In this document: piece after piece, positions 24,054-36,650 of the stretch
How the letters are laid out: every line of letters starts with the position of its first letter
Numbering within the stretch: the first letter of the stretch is position 1
Source of the DNA: Cephalotus follicularis
Lineage: Eukaryota; Streptophyta; Magnoliopsida; Oxalidales; Cephalotaceae
Direction: 5' to 3'
DNA: 64,000 bases
Assembly (NCBI GenBank): GCA_001972305.1
Contig: BDDD01001369.1
Coordinates: forward strand, 339,052 to 403,051
Notes under the pieces: generated by a model
What the model saw: only the letters and a program-made list of their open reading frames with translations
Database searches by the model: none
What the model was told of the DNA's origin: nothing
Translations under genes and position numbers: made by a program

Positions 24054-27000
24054 CCTAATATAAAGGATCACATAGGATCCACTCTGCCAAAACAGTTTTA
24101 AAACCATTTTTCGTAACCGTTTTCGTAACCGTTTTCAATAACCATTTCCTAATCCGTTTTCCGTTTCTTGGTCCCCATCGAAGTTGCAAAACAATGGAGA
24201 GGAAGTCCAACTAGGATATCTGCGCCCAGATGTCCCAATTGAGCTATCCTAACTATTCTTGAAAACCATTTGTATAAAACTCTATTGTTGAAACTTTTCT
24301 TTAAAGAATCACTTGAAAGTTGATTTGAAGATTAAAGATGTTAAAACAGGATTCACATAGGCTACAAGGCCTAAGGGAGGCTTCCTATTGAATCCATTTG
24401 AAGAGAAAACCATTTGGGGTTGAAAACAGTGTAGTTTAGTTGAAACAAGGGGTTTAGGTGTTGACGCTTTTGTGGTAGGCGTCGATGCTTAGCATCTAAG
24501 TGTCGACGTCTTCGTGCTAGGTGTCGACGGTTAAAGCGATGTGCTTTGAGTGTTGACGCTTGCACTAAGCGTCAACCGTTTTACAACACATAAGGCGTTG
24601 ACGCTTTAACTGAAAGCATCGACGGTTAGCCCATTTTCCTTTATCGCGTTAACGTGTTGTGCTGATTAGCGCACAAAACGCAAAGGGGAAAATAGGGCGT
24701 CAACGCTTAACCCAAAGCGTCAACGCGCTGGGCACTGAAGAACACGTTGACGTGTAAGATGAAAACGTTGACGCCCTGGGTTCCTATCAACGCTGTAAAA
24801 ATCAATCAAAATTCATTTAAATTGCTTAAATTTTCATTCAAATGAAGCTATATGCTCCAAACATCATTTAAAACTCAAAACAGCTTTTAAAACATTTAAA
24901 TCCATTCCTATATCCCTTAGATTGAGAGAAAATGGAAATTTGGTAAAATGTCCCAACTCTCAAGTTTCTCTCAAATCTCCATTTCAATTCGTTAATTACC
25001 ATACCCAACACCCTAAACCGTCCATCTAGCATGTATACAGCTATCCATAACCATACCATCATTCAAATCCATCAAAATATGAAAATCAAAGCATAGGTAG
25101 AACCTACCTCAAATTGGCTGAGAGCAGAGAATAGGCTACTTGAATCCTTGTTATGTTTCTCCCTTCAGGTTCTACACTCTGCCATGATCCCAATGACACC
25201 TTTCTTGCTTGATTTCGTCCACTTTCTCTCTCTAACTCACACTCTCTCTAGAATTGAACGAGAAAATGAAAATGAGAATGGAAAGAGCTGAACCGCCTAT
25301 ATATAGATATAGGCTCCCTTTAGGCAAAAATCTTAAAAGCCACGATCAGGTTCAATTGAACCCCTACTACCCTTAAACATCCATAAGAGGGGAAAATAGT
25401 ATATATATCATATACAACCCAGGCCATCCATACGTACAATACCGTATAAATACAAAAAAAATACATGCAAATCCATACATATAAAAATCCAGGGCTTACA
25501 TCATGAGCACACAGCTCGCCACCACATGCATGGGTAGGACAAATTTTCATCCTTTAGTTTATTCTCACACATTCATATTTATAACCCAGCCACAAGTTCA
25601 AACAGTTTGATTCAACTCATACAATCAAACCAAATCATAATTTGAGCGTCTATACTCAACATACTCAGTCAAGTTCATCAAAAGGTTCACATAATTCTCA
25701 AAAGTGGTTGTACCAAACTTTAGTACTAACCAGAACACGATAGCTTTAGCAAGCACCGAATAATCTGACCCTTCTTCCCGGTAGAGAAAGATTTTAACTC
25801 ATAGAAATCAGATCATAAGATGAAGCTTGAGATTCCAACAATTCCAGAAAGGTATGATATGTATTTTTTGGACAAGAATTGAATTTATGATGAAATATAC
25901 AAATAGCATGCAATACATGCATGAGAACCCAAAAATCAATTGTAAAGACTTTGGTTTTACACACGATAGATGTATAGATTTCAAAATTCTCAAAACATGA
26001 AAAGTTTAGGTAGTTGAATAATCTTTCTGAGCATTTAAAATTCATGAAATAATTTTAATAAACGAATCCTCTATGGTCATTTAAAGTCACTGCCCTTTGC
26101 ATGTTAGATTCAGAGAATAGTTTCTGTTCAAGTCAATTTTTTTAGTTCATATTGTCCAATTATTAAAACATTGAAAACATAAAAAATTTAGGTGACTTTA
26201 AGATATTTCTATCAATATAGGTTCATCGAATTATAGTGATAATTGAGGTATGGGCAAGGTTTTTTTTAGGCACCTTCTTGCATGCATGTAGCATCAAGGA
26301 CAAGTTTGCATCATTTCACAAAGGCAGGAATTTCAAGTGGCCACCAATTCATTCTCATAATATGATAAACATGAAAAATAAATTATATTTATCTAGGTTT
26401 ACATAATGGCAAAGTACATGTCAATCCAAGGTCTCTAGCCCAAGTTATAAGCATTTGAACAAAAATTATTTTAGATACATGTCACTTTCCACAGAAATTT
26501 TGTGTACCAGCTTAGGTCCAGAAGATGAACTGAAAACAGAAAGTGCAAAACACAATAAATATTAAAGACATTTTAAAGTTTTTATCCCAAAAATACAGGT
26601 GTTATTTTGCGAACAAATGAGATCTGGGTAACTATTTAAAGTTTAACTTTCATGATGCATGTACATGGGAGGCAGTTTTGCACCATTTGAAGGAGACAAG
26701 GTTTACAAGCGTCAAACCTCTCTTCCTCAAAAAGTTAAAAACATATAAAATGGAGTAAACATATCCAATATTACAGAATTCTAGGACTTGTAATTATTTG
26801 ACCTCATATGTGGTCATACTGATGTTTTCAAGTAGGGTTTCTAGCTTGCATGTAGGTTTAAGGCAGTAGCTCGAAGGCAGATTTTCATTTGGTTAGGGAC
26901 CAAACCATGAAATATGTTAAATACAAAACTTGTAGGTAATGTCATAATATTTTTGGAATGGTAAAGTTTGTGTCATTTGGACTTCATTTGAGTGAGTTAT

Positions 27001-28721
27001 GATAAAAATGGCTAGACTATTATGCATGCAAATATAAAACTAAACTGAACGTTTGTACCCAGTTTTTGACCAATTAAAAGACATCGAATAAGAAAATACA
27101 AAGCATAAAAGTTGTAGCATTTTTAATCTAGTTCTTGAATGGTAATGTTTATAGAAATCCAAGTAGAAATGAGAAAGTTACATATTTTACAAGTAAATGT
27201 CTAATAAGAGCCATACTCATGACATATTGCAAGCATGCATGAAGGAACCAAAGAGATGAGGAATCAGAGATCATCAAACATGAAAAGGACATAAAATGGC
27301 AGAGAAATTTATGCTTATGGGTTTAAACAAAGTTATAAAACAAGGGAAGAACATTTATGGTCCAAAAGAAGGAATATAGACCAAAATCCTTACCTTTTTG
27401 GTTGATTTGGTGGGGACAAGGCTTGTTGATGGATTTTTTTTTTGTGTTTTTCTCTCACTCTCTCACTAGGGCACGAAATTGCCTCTGCCTATAAGCCTCT
27501 CAATTGTTTGCAAAATGTTAAAAAGCCGAAGTTTATTATAAGCTTAAGTATATATAAACTTATCCCACCAATGCAAGTAAATTGAGTGGTAAATTTTGCT
27601 AGATTTTTTATTTATTTTTTTTACAAGAAATAATTTTGGTTGGCTTGGAGGATTTTATAAGGATAAAATCTATTATTTAATGTAACAATATCCTACTTTA
27701 AGAATTAAAAGAAAAATAAAATCACAATTTTAGATTTTTTACCAACACTTGGTATGGAAACTTCTCATAAAAATCTACTCTAGGCATGACAACCTCACAT
27801 GACTGAAATTATCACGTGGGAGGCCATGTGATCTCCAAAATCTCGACATATAGCAAGGTTTTTAATTTAAAAATGTTAGATTTTTTTCTTCATCTTTAGA
27901 TTATTGGTTGTTTTTAGATTATGTATGACAAATGTCACACTTGTTAATTAAAATTTTAAAATTACTTCTCTATCACATGCATGGATAAAATTTTCGTGCT
28001 ACTATGTGACATTTACCAAGTTCATTTCATATATGATGCATGGCGTATGCATGCAAGGTGGCAACATTTAGATGGTGCAATAAGTGACATGCATACAATA
28101 AACTTTAAATGTTCCAATTTCTCATGTCACACGTATACCACATACATGCACCAAATTTAATTACTCATGCTAACCTTAATTACAATCTCATGCAAGCACA
28201 TGTCACATGCATGGGAAGTGGAACAAAGAAAGAGCATTGCAAGGATTACTATGTTTCATGCATGGCTAGTATCTTAGACACTAGGAAAACTTGTCTCCCT
28301 TTCCTTAGGAGGCATGTGTTGGTCGGCCATGCATGACCAAAATACCCTTCATTCTATGCAAAGATTATACATTAGGGTTGTCACCAAAACCCTAACCCCG
28401 AGCACAAAAATAAATTCACGTAAGTTCGTTCATACGTAAACTGTTTGCGTAAAATGCAAAACGATGTCGTTAACATACTGTCTAAGTGCCAAACTCATGA
28501 ATGCATATAATAATTGTTTTGATGTATGATTTATAGTTGTACGGATAAATATAGAGAGTTACGTATGCAACTTTATCGTTATATTGTTTCTTTACGCTTT
28601 CGCGTAGAAATCTAAGCGCGAATGCTAAAATCTAATTACAGTGCCGCGAGGGCAAAAATAAACACATAACAATATAATATATACAATCATAAATCTATTG
28701 ACGAAATTCTGGGGTCTCACA

Positions 28722-31233
28722 TGTCACGTCCGGGTAACCAGCCCTTTCTCTTTGGAACACCCTGTGTTCGGGTAACAACCCGATGCATTACATTCAATAC
28801 AATCCAAGGGTCGGGCCTAGGTAACATATCAAAATTAGGATAAATTTAAAAATTTATTACATACATGTTCACAAGCTTATAAAGGTAAAGGTGCAAGCAA
28901 TACAAATATGACAAGCTCGCATAGATACAATACACACCCAACATTGTATGGTACTCATACATGATATAATAAAAGCTATAAGGTCCAATCTTCAAACTTC
29001 TCACTGCAAAGATGCTTGCAAGTCTCCTCGTCCATTGGTTCCTGCTAAGCCTCCTGAAAACAAAGTAAAAGTCCTATCCCAAATGATGGGTTCTCCATAG
29101 GGCTAAGTAAATATATTCCCATGCGAAGATTATAAAATATAAACAGTATGCACTAATGATGTCCAATATCATTGTAGGCAATGTTAATGTGTAAAATAAC
29201 AGTGGATAGTGTGTGGACGCATGAATGCCAATCTACCATTCGTATACCACCGTCCCATACCGGCGTATATGAATGAGATCTAATCAACCAACCCTATCAA
29301 TCATCTATCAGAAAATCAATTAATCAATAAATCCTATAGAGTTTCATGACCTTTCAATACAATGTCAATGTCAATATCGATAGTCTACATCACGATAAGG
29401 TAATTCTCCTAGAAAGGGTGATGGACAATATCTAATCGTCTAGGATTGGCCAATCTTGACCTATTAGACCTTTCGCTAATGCTAGGTAATTGCTATAGCT
29501 AGAAGGGAGCGGAATATCACTATGGCCCGATGGGAGCACAATACAATAGAAATCACTACGGTCCGAAGGGAGCACAATGAGTGATGCATTGGTTATGCAG
29601 AATAAGATGTCCAACGGTCTGATTGGAATCACTAGGCCACTCTATAGGAACAATGCAATGCAATGAATCAATCAATGTCAATAGCCAATCAGCGACAAGT
29701 GTCTAATAAGAGGGAATATATGCCTATAAAACTAACGGCTAACTTCCTAACTAGAGACCGCTAAAACATCTATGGTCACGATCAATAAATCAATCAATAT
29801 AGTAAGTGAAAATATCATTAACCACTAAGTAACGGATGTCTAATTGGAGTGGATTGCCACATGAACCCGACTAGAAATCACTAGGGTACCTATGGCCTCA
29901 ATCATCAACACGACTATTCCATCGTTCAAAATGACAGGTAGGTCGATGGTAAGACTATAGTTCAATCAGTTAGCCAAGCAATTTATCGTTCGATCAATTG
30001 GTCAATCGTGTCAATTGAAAGTGGGGTATAATAAATTGATCAACCAAAAGATCCTAACCTGTCTAACTAGGTAGAAAACAATTTAAAAAGGCTTGAGTGA
30101 TCTCAAGAATGATCTGGTCAAGCAGTCAATTGAAAGGTTTAGGAAAAGTGCTCAAATGAGCTATTTGGAGGAATTCTTTGCAAAAGTCATATTTAAAACA
30201 TTTTCAATCATTTATTCAAATCCTTTGGTAGAAAAGTTAAAATATGTTGAAACATGTTTAAAAGATTTTTTTTAGGCATCGGAAGACTCCTGTTGAAAAC
30301 TGTTTGAGAAAACTCGCAAAACCAGTCTTATATGAGCAAAACCGTAGTTTTTTGCAGAACTTTACACTGTAGTCTATTGCAGTTCAAAACATGGCAGTCA
30401 ACTGTTAAGTCTTTGCCATAATCCAGTGGACTGTAGTACAAAGTGACAGTCGACCGGACTTGCACGAACTGCAGCTTTCTACAGCTTCGTCAAAGTCTCC
30501 CAAAACGGCTAACTTTCAATTTTCACCACCTTTTCCAAATCCGTTAGAAACGAAACTTTAGGAGAACAATCTAAACATGTATAGGGATGATGTATCAAGA
30601 TATTAAGTCATTTAGACCTTTAGAAGGTCACTAGATCTAAAATCTATTTTTCAATGAATTCTCCAATTCAATCAAACCAGTCAATAACAATCAATCTAAC
30701 CACTCATATACAGTTTATATATGCATAATCATTAGCATTTTAGGCCTATCAATTAGAAGCTCATGAATTGATTATTCAGTAGAAATCAGAGATTATACTC
30801 AAGTCTAAAAGCACCAAGGATGCCAAGCTTCTTGATGCAAGTTCAATGCTCAATCTCCCTTCAATACTCACTGATTTGGGCGACAAGAGGAGAAGAAATG
30901 GAGTATTTTGGTATGTGATCATGTTGAGAGAGATGAGAGAGAGAGAGAGAGGGAGAGAGAAGAGGGGGCAGAAGAAAAATGGGAAAAAAGAGAGAGGGTG
31001 TTGACTTATATATATATAGTAATGAGTGGTCCACTATGACTCAAGTCATGTGGTCCAATTTAAATGTGGCCCTCTCATGAAATTCAACTTAAACGTATAC
31101 GAATAGTAATTGAAGTATGCATGCTCAATCAATAAGATAAGAATGAGTATATAAAATACTATAATCCTATCAATAATATACATATGGCATATAAAATACC
31201 CCAATCGGTCAATACAACACAATATCAATACTG

Positions 31234-31264
<31 letters not shown>

Positions 31265-31296
31265 TAAAATGCAATAAAATAGTTTGGGTTGTTACA
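28722..31296 (-). mobile_element. 3' LTR of Gypsy element D
   Basis: On the minus strand it starts TGTAACAACCC at 31296, right after the end of the D coding region, and ends GGACGTGACA at 28722. It is 2575 bp. A (GA)n run is at about 30930-30960, and AGTCGACTG-like motifs at 30395-30465. The first bases touch LTR C at 28721, so the D target duplication would be TCACA (28717-28721). The 5' LTR is beyond the window. Confidence 0.82.
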
Positions 31297-32036
31297 TTCT
31301 CCTATTGTTATAAGAATATGGTCCCAAGATTCAACCATCATAATAAGGAAGGGTATCTCTCTCTCATGTCATCCTCACGCTCCCATGTACACTTCTCCAT
31401 GCCATGATGTTTCCATAGAACCTTGACTAGAGGAATGACCTTGTTCCTTAGTACTCTAGCCTCTTTATCAACAATATGAATCGGCGTCTCTGTATAGGAA
31501 AAGTCTAGTTCAATTTGTATCTATCTATACTAAACCACATGCGAAGGATCCCGACGATACTTCATGAACTGAGAAACGTGAAACACGTCATGAACGCTCG
31601 ACAATGCTAGACGTAAGGCAAGTCTATAAGCAAGATGGCCTATCTGTTAAAAGATCTCAAAAGGTTCAATAAAATGTAGAGAAAGCTTCCCTTTCTTCCC
31701 GAATCTCATAATGCCCTTGGTTGGCGACACCTTGAGAAATACATGATCGCCAATAGTAAACTCTAATCCTCTTCGATGAACATTCGCGTATCTCTTCTGT
31801 CGATCTTGCGCCACCAATAATTAGTCTCGAATGAGCCTCAAGTTCTCCGAGATGATTTGAACCAACTTCGGTCCCAAAAGGCTCTTTTCGTTGACCTGAT
31901 CCCAACAAACTGATGTTCGACATTTCTTGCTATACAGAGCTTCATACGGGGCCATCCGAATACTCTCATGAGAACTATTGTTACATAAGAGAACTTAATC
32001 AGAGGTAAATCATTATCCCAATAGCCTTCGAATTCA
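31297..32036 (-). pseudogene. Element D pol piece: integrase C-terminus
   Basis: The minus strand encodes the end of a Gypsy integrase: EFEGYWDNDLPLIKFSY next to the CACTA, then VCWDQVNEKSLLGP, GDHVFLKVSPTKGI, FGKKGKLSLHFIEPFEIF (GPF is EPF here) and LSRVHDVFHVS-like residues toward 31560. Single-base frameshifts break it (for example near 31985 and 31810). It continues the integrase core found at 48861-49112, on the other side of the CACTA insertion, and leads into the 3' LTR. Confidence 0.85.
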
Positions 32037-32260
32037 CACTACTAGAAACAGGGGATTTCCCGATCGCTTTTTTTGCCGACCGCATTGCCGACTGTCTTAG
32101 CGATCGATAATTGTCCTCAACTAAAATCGTGTCGGTGTCCCTTCTGCAATCGCAATATTTGGAATTGCCGACCGCTAATTCCAAAATTACCAAAATTATT
32201 ATTTATTTCATTTTAGCAACCGCTATTTTTGTTTTACCGACCGCTATGACGGTCGGGATT
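32037..32260 (+). repeat. CACTA left TIR and subterminal repeats
   Basis: After the TIR come several copies, in both orientations, of GCCGACCGC, CCGATCGC and GACGGTCGG. In CACTA elements such subterminal words are binding sites for the TNPA-type protein. From 32380 to 32520 there are imperfect GCTCCAAATCGATCGC repeats of unknown role. Confidence 0.85.
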
Positions 32261-33180
32261 TGTCTTATTTCGAATTTATGCAGCTGCTTTTTATCAGTTC
32301 CTTTTACACGTTCCTTTTTTTTATAACATTCATCGTACTCCTTTACAAAAAAAAAACTTCATCGCTCTCTGTCTTCGTCTTCATCATTCAAATCTCCCTG
32401 TTCTCAATGCCAAACCGATCGCTCCAAGCTCGAAGCTCCAAATCGATCGCTTGAAGCTCCAAATCGACCAACTGTTGCTGTCCAGATCCCCTCAATCGCT
32501 CCAAGCTGTAAATCGATGCGTTGTTTCCAGATCCGATTTAGGTACCAGTTTCACTCAATTTTTTTATGCCTTTCAGCATTAGACTATAGTAGCTGTTGGT
32601 TCTTGTCTGATCAGATCTGGCACTGGCTTGTGTCCGATCTGCTGCATTCCAGAGATGTTGGTTTAATTAAACTTGATGAAATCTCAATTATGTATTATAT
32701 TTCTTTAATTATATGTCATTTTAGTTGATTCTTGCACAAAACCGTAGCAATCATGTCCACTATTAATTTAAGACAATCCAGATTTTAAACAAATATGCAT
32801 ATAAGAACCATAACAATCACATAGATTTGACTTTAGTACTGAGGCACTAAACGTGTAGCTGGGGCACTAAACTTTAGTACTGGCGAACTAATTGCCAAAC
32901 GCCATCCCTAGGCCCCAACTTTTGTTTAAAAGTAAAATAGATAAGATAATTCTCCATGAAGCCATCAAAGTGGTAGTAAGATTGTTTTTGAATACTTTGG
33001 TATTACATCTTCATAAAGCCTTTGACGTAACATTTTGATAGAGAGAACAAAACAAAGTTAAAATGTTTGAGAATTGATTGCTACCCAAATCAGTTATTTG
33101 CTTTTTTTTTAATTAGAAAAATGTCTTATCTTTGAATCTATGTGATTGTTATGGTTCTTATTTTTTAAGTTCTCAGTAAA

Positions 33181-33855
33181 TTATAATGTTGGCAAAAAAA
33201 AAAAATTACAGAAGTAGAGACAATGAGACGAGCTGCACCACCAGCTAACCTTTCCTCCCCTTGCATGTTGGTTCTTTGATGTCCCTTTTAAGCCGGGGAT
33301 CCTTGTTTGCATTTCCCTAACCTTGTTCCTGTCCACTTTGAGATGCATGGCTTGCCAGCTCTCCACTAGCAACTCTTTAGCACACGATACGTGAAGATTA
33401 ATGGTCTTGCATTGAGACCTGTAAGACCAACTAGGTCCTTTACCTCCACAATGATGGCATGAGCTCGATAGCTTAAGATACAAGTAAAGGTGACGTTCTC
33501 CATCATCTAGTACTTGAGGCAGATTTGAACAACATGGGTGCATGTCAAAACCACACCCCTTGCAATGGTAGACAAACCCCACAACATCATTTCTACATGC
33601 ATCACATATCCTCATTTCTCTACCAGGAGGTTTATATTTGAACTCGAACTCACATCCTTTGTAGAATGGATGATTGATGGTTGCAGGTGCCACTGCACAT
33701 GTCTTGTGCAAGTCAAACTCGCATCACTGGCAAGTGTATTTTAGGCCAATGCCTGCTTCCTTGCAACCATCACACTTGAATGGCGTCTCTGTGTATACAA
33801 GCTTTAGCTTGTGTTGTGGGTGGATTGGGTGAATGATTTCTTTATCAATTCTCAT
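33181..33855 (-). pseudogene. DC1-domain (CHP-rich) zinc-finger gene fragment
   Basis: This is a captured fragment of a plant cysteine/histidine-rich C1 family gene; DC1 proteins are plant-specific zinc-binding proteins, many tied to stress or signalling. The likely start is MRIDKEIIHPIHPQHKL at 33855. The first module reads FKCDGCKEAGIGLKYTC, followed by a stop (about 33726) where DC1 domains have Trp, then CEFDLHKTC. A second module has HPFYKGC, then CDACRNDVVGFVYHCKGC and FDMHPCC. A third begins CHHCGGKG and has LHVSCAKE. The C-terminus is not DC1-like. The length (about 225 codons) is at the low end for the family. The in-frame TGA makes it a pseudogene unless it is read through. It lies between the CACTA left end and its transposase, on the opposite strand. 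Confidence 0.85.
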
Positions 33856-34471
33856 TTTCTTCTCCCTCTTGTGTTCAAGTCCTTCAATCCATCTATATTG
33901 AAAGAAGGGAGATGTACAGAGATTATTTATATATATGGAGATGAACGGAGATGGGAAGCTTAGTTTGGTTTGTCTTTGAATACTAAAAGGCACTTTTCAA
34001 CATTCTAGCTCGGTAGATAGATACTTTGCTTAACTTGGTTGTGTTGATCTAGTAACCAAGATAAGGAGTTGAATGAGAAATAAAGAAAGCATACGGTTTC
34101 CCTAGAATCTGATTCTGTTAAAAGCATAATGGTTTTGTTATTCCTTTTCAGCTGAGCAGACCCAGTATACAAGTAATTGACTCAAAAGTTTCATTCAATG
34201 TTCATACTTAATCCATCCCAATCTTGGTACATAATTTTTTGGGTGATGATAATAATCTTATCTTCACAAGTTGCTGCTTGCATTCAATAAACTACACAAA
34301 ATATCCTTAACACTGTCTATATTAATAGAGGAACATCCTGCCTTAATCATTTCTTACCATTGAGATATGAGATAACAAGGAGTTGTGATTCAAGGTTGAT
34401 CAAATATCTAATTACACAACAGGTATACACATCACAGTTCAACATATGCACGCTTGTATAATGCCATGTAG

Positions 34472-35478
34472 TGAATACGAAGAAAGTCTACGGGGTTTGA
34501 ATCCATACATCACAAATGAGGCAATTGAAAGAGAGAAAGAGAAAGAATTTGTAGGGTGGTTTCAATCACGAGTAAGTATCTAGCTAGCATTGAGTGAACA
34601 TTATTTTTGTCAACTGAAAATGTTTCAAGCATTTTGATCCTAATATAACCATGAATTCGCCTTTTTCCTAGGTTGGCGGTGATATGACTGTGGATCGACG
34701 GTTACGACAGCTAGCGTCGGGACCATATACATCAAGTTGTAGTTGGTCTGGCTATGTGTGTAACGGATTTAAATTTCAGACTAGGTTTGCGTCTACGCAC
34801 CAAGTAACCCAAAATTGTGGGGTGATGATCAGGGGAAGCATATGGGATGAAAGTTGTACTAGTGACTACTACGGGTTTTTGGTTGATGTTATTCGACTCG
34901 AATTCCACGGTAACAATAATCGACTTATTTTGTTTCGATGTGACTGGATTGACCCTACAGAAAGAGGTACATGGGTGGATGAGTTTGGTATTGTCCGTGT
35001 TAATCCCTCACGAAAGCTTAAGACATACGAGCCGTTTGTGTTGGCAAGTCAAGCTGTGCAGGTCTTCTATGTCCCTAGCGTGACAAACAAAAAGAAATAC
35101 AAGAATTGGCTTACGGTGGTCACGACTAAGGCCAGGAGCATTTACAATGTTAAGGACTATGTTGCAGCAAATGACATCACCCCTGGACTAGACGAGGTGT
35201 TACAAGAAGATGATATCACGCGTGCACGATTACATGATATTGGTCCTAATGATGATGAAGGTTCTCTTTGTAGAGATGGGGTTGAGGAGATAGTTCCCCT
35301 ACCTCCAACCAGTCCTTTCCAACTACATGATGTTGAGGCTATTGAAGAAGGAGATGCAGACGAAGATCTTCTTGATGGAAATGACTCAGAGACCGAGGAT
35401 GAGGATGAGGAGGGCATGAAATTTAATTCGTCTGATGGATCTGATGATGAGAACATGAGTGATGATGATGATCTATGA
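34472..35478 (+). pseudogene. CACTA TNP2-type transposase, DUF4216 end
   Basis: Two exons are visible. Exon 34472-34571 encodes SLRGLNPYITNEAIEREKEK and EFVGWFQSR and ends at a GTAAGT donor. After a CTAG acceptor, the last exon is 34672-35478 and continues in frame. It carries DUF4216, the C-terminal domain of plant En/Spm transposases: GYVCNGFKFQTR, DYYGFLVDVIRLEF, LILFRCDWIDP, GIVRVNPSRKL and YEPFVLASQAVQVFYVPS. It closes with an acidic tail rich in Asp and Glu (35370-35475). The catalytic N-terminal two-thirds of TNP2 is absent: nothing like it lies between 32037 and 34470. In a complete element this protein cuts the transposon ends. Confidence 0.88.
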
Positions 35479-35672
35479 TTTATTCTGTCATGTTAATTTA
35501 CAATTTTTGTTTTCGTTATTATAATGTTGAATAATAAATATGTATTCGTTAGCCGTTAGCGAATGCGTTATTCTAAATTGGTAAATTACGTAATTCTAAT
35601 TTGTACATATTTGGTATGACGTTTCTATCACTTGTCATTTTATATTAACAATTACAGATATTTTACATAGAC

Positions 35673-35729
35673 ATGGCTCCTGGCAGTCGATCTTATCGGT
35701 CTACCTCTATGAGTGGACGTGGTAGAGGT
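35673..35729 (+). pseudogene. CACTA second gene, exon 1 start (copy 1)
   Basis: ATG at 35673 opens MAPGSRSYRSTSMSGRGRG and breaks at 35729, where an LTR fragment begins. The last 45 bases (35685-35729) recur at 40540-40584 with one mismatch, and the gene carries on from there. It follows the TNP2 remnant by about 200 bp, the usual tandem order. Confidence 0.75.
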
Positions 35730-36456
35730 GTGACATCCGTGTCCTTGTACGGTCTGTGTCTGTGAGCCTACGTGGCTTCTGTATGTCTGTCGGTTTGTTA
35801 ATCTGTTTTCTAGCATTCATGATATGCATCATGGCATTATTTAAATTTTCACGATTTTATTCCGATGGTTTTCTGCATAAGAAATTGATTTTTCTTTTCT
35901 GTAAATTAAATGATATTTTTCTGAAACTGCTGCTGATTTCGGAAAATAGGCCAAGTGGTATGTCCTAAATATCCAATTTATGTCCGTATCGGTTAAATTC
36001 TGGACAAACCCAGTCCGTTTTGGGTTGAATATATATGGAAAATGCAAATTTTTTTTGGCATTTTTATGCCTTTCTCTCTCTCTCCCCCGGTTTCTCTCTC
36101 CTCTCTCCCGTCTCTCTCTGCCGATGTCTTCTGCCGCTGGCGTCAGTGCCGATCTGACGTTGGCGAGGGTACCAACGGGACCGGCCTGACGTCCCGAGCA
36201 CACCGAGCCCAACCACCGTGCCGGCAACCGCGTCGTTTGCGCGCCGTGAGGTCTTCTCCCTCCGCCCCTGTTTTCCTTTGTTCCAGCGTCTCCGGTGGTC
36301 GTCACGGCAAGGGGAGCCCAGATTCGGACTCCTGGCGTCATGGTCATTCGAACGGTGCCGGTCCCGACCCGTGACGACATCGGCAGCGCTGATCGCTGAC
36401 GAAGGCAGCCGCGGTCAACGCGGCCGTTCCGGCCAGATGCAGTGGCACCAGACCCA
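35729..36456. mobile_element. LTR fragment up to the assembly gap
   Basis: It begins TGTGACATCCGTGTCC, a typical Gypsy LTR start, inside exon 1 of the CACTA second gene. A T-rich part follows, then a CT-rich tract (36068-36120) and a GC-rich part up to the N run. No credible protein is encoded. Its other end is lost in the gap. Confidence 0.55.
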
Positions 36457-36488
36457 NNNNNNNNNNNNNNNNNNNNNNNNNNNNNNNN
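36457..36488. other. Assembly gap (32 N)
   Basis: A run of 32 N. The sequence on its left (GC-rich LTR-like) and right (Copia internal) is unrelated, so the join is not proven by sequence. Confidence 1.
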
Positions 36489-36650
36489 CTCCATCCACTA
36501 AGGATATGAAAACCACTTAACGTTAAACGGAAACTACTTAACGAACATCTCAAATTCTTTTTTACAAGTGTTACGTGAAGTGAATTCTTTTTATACTGAT
36601 CATATCTTTTCCTTTTCCTTAATGATCAATTACTTTTACTCGTAAATTTT

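Larger units (their letters stand above)
10503..25500 (-). mobile_element. Solo LTR B (family A), TSD TCATG
   Basis: On the plus strand it begins TGTCACGCCCC at 10503 and ends GGGCTTACA at 25500. TSD copies TCATG lie at 10498-10502 and 25501-25505. It is the same family as the 5' LTR of element A, with the shared phrase AAAGGCCATAGGCCTGCAGA near 11078. Its own sequence is 10503-11568 and 24059-25500, about 2.5 kb. The middle is the TR-GAG-like element. The flanks carry no PBS or polypurine tract, so it is a true solo LTR, left by recombination between two LTRs. GTCGAC-type motifs cluster at about 24455-24780. Confidence 0.9.
9860..28721. mobile_element. LTR C, split by nested insertions
   Basis: The left part is 9860-10502 and the right part 25506-28721, about 3.86 kb together. 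It begins TGTGACACCC and ends GGGGTCTCACA, a matched inverted terminal pair. Solo LTR B, with its own TSD, lies between the parts. No PBS follows either end, so it is a solo LTR or an LTR cut by later events. The right end abuts the 3' LTR of element D at 28722 with no base between, so no TSD for C itself can be confirmed. The right part has no credible gene. It contains a T-rich and CTCTCT stretch near 27430-27470. Confidence 0.65.

Noticed and set aside
35841..36553. Long open frames on both strands around the N gap
   Set aside because: They run through N bases and low-complexity CT-rich and GC-rich LTR sequence, with no recognisable domain.
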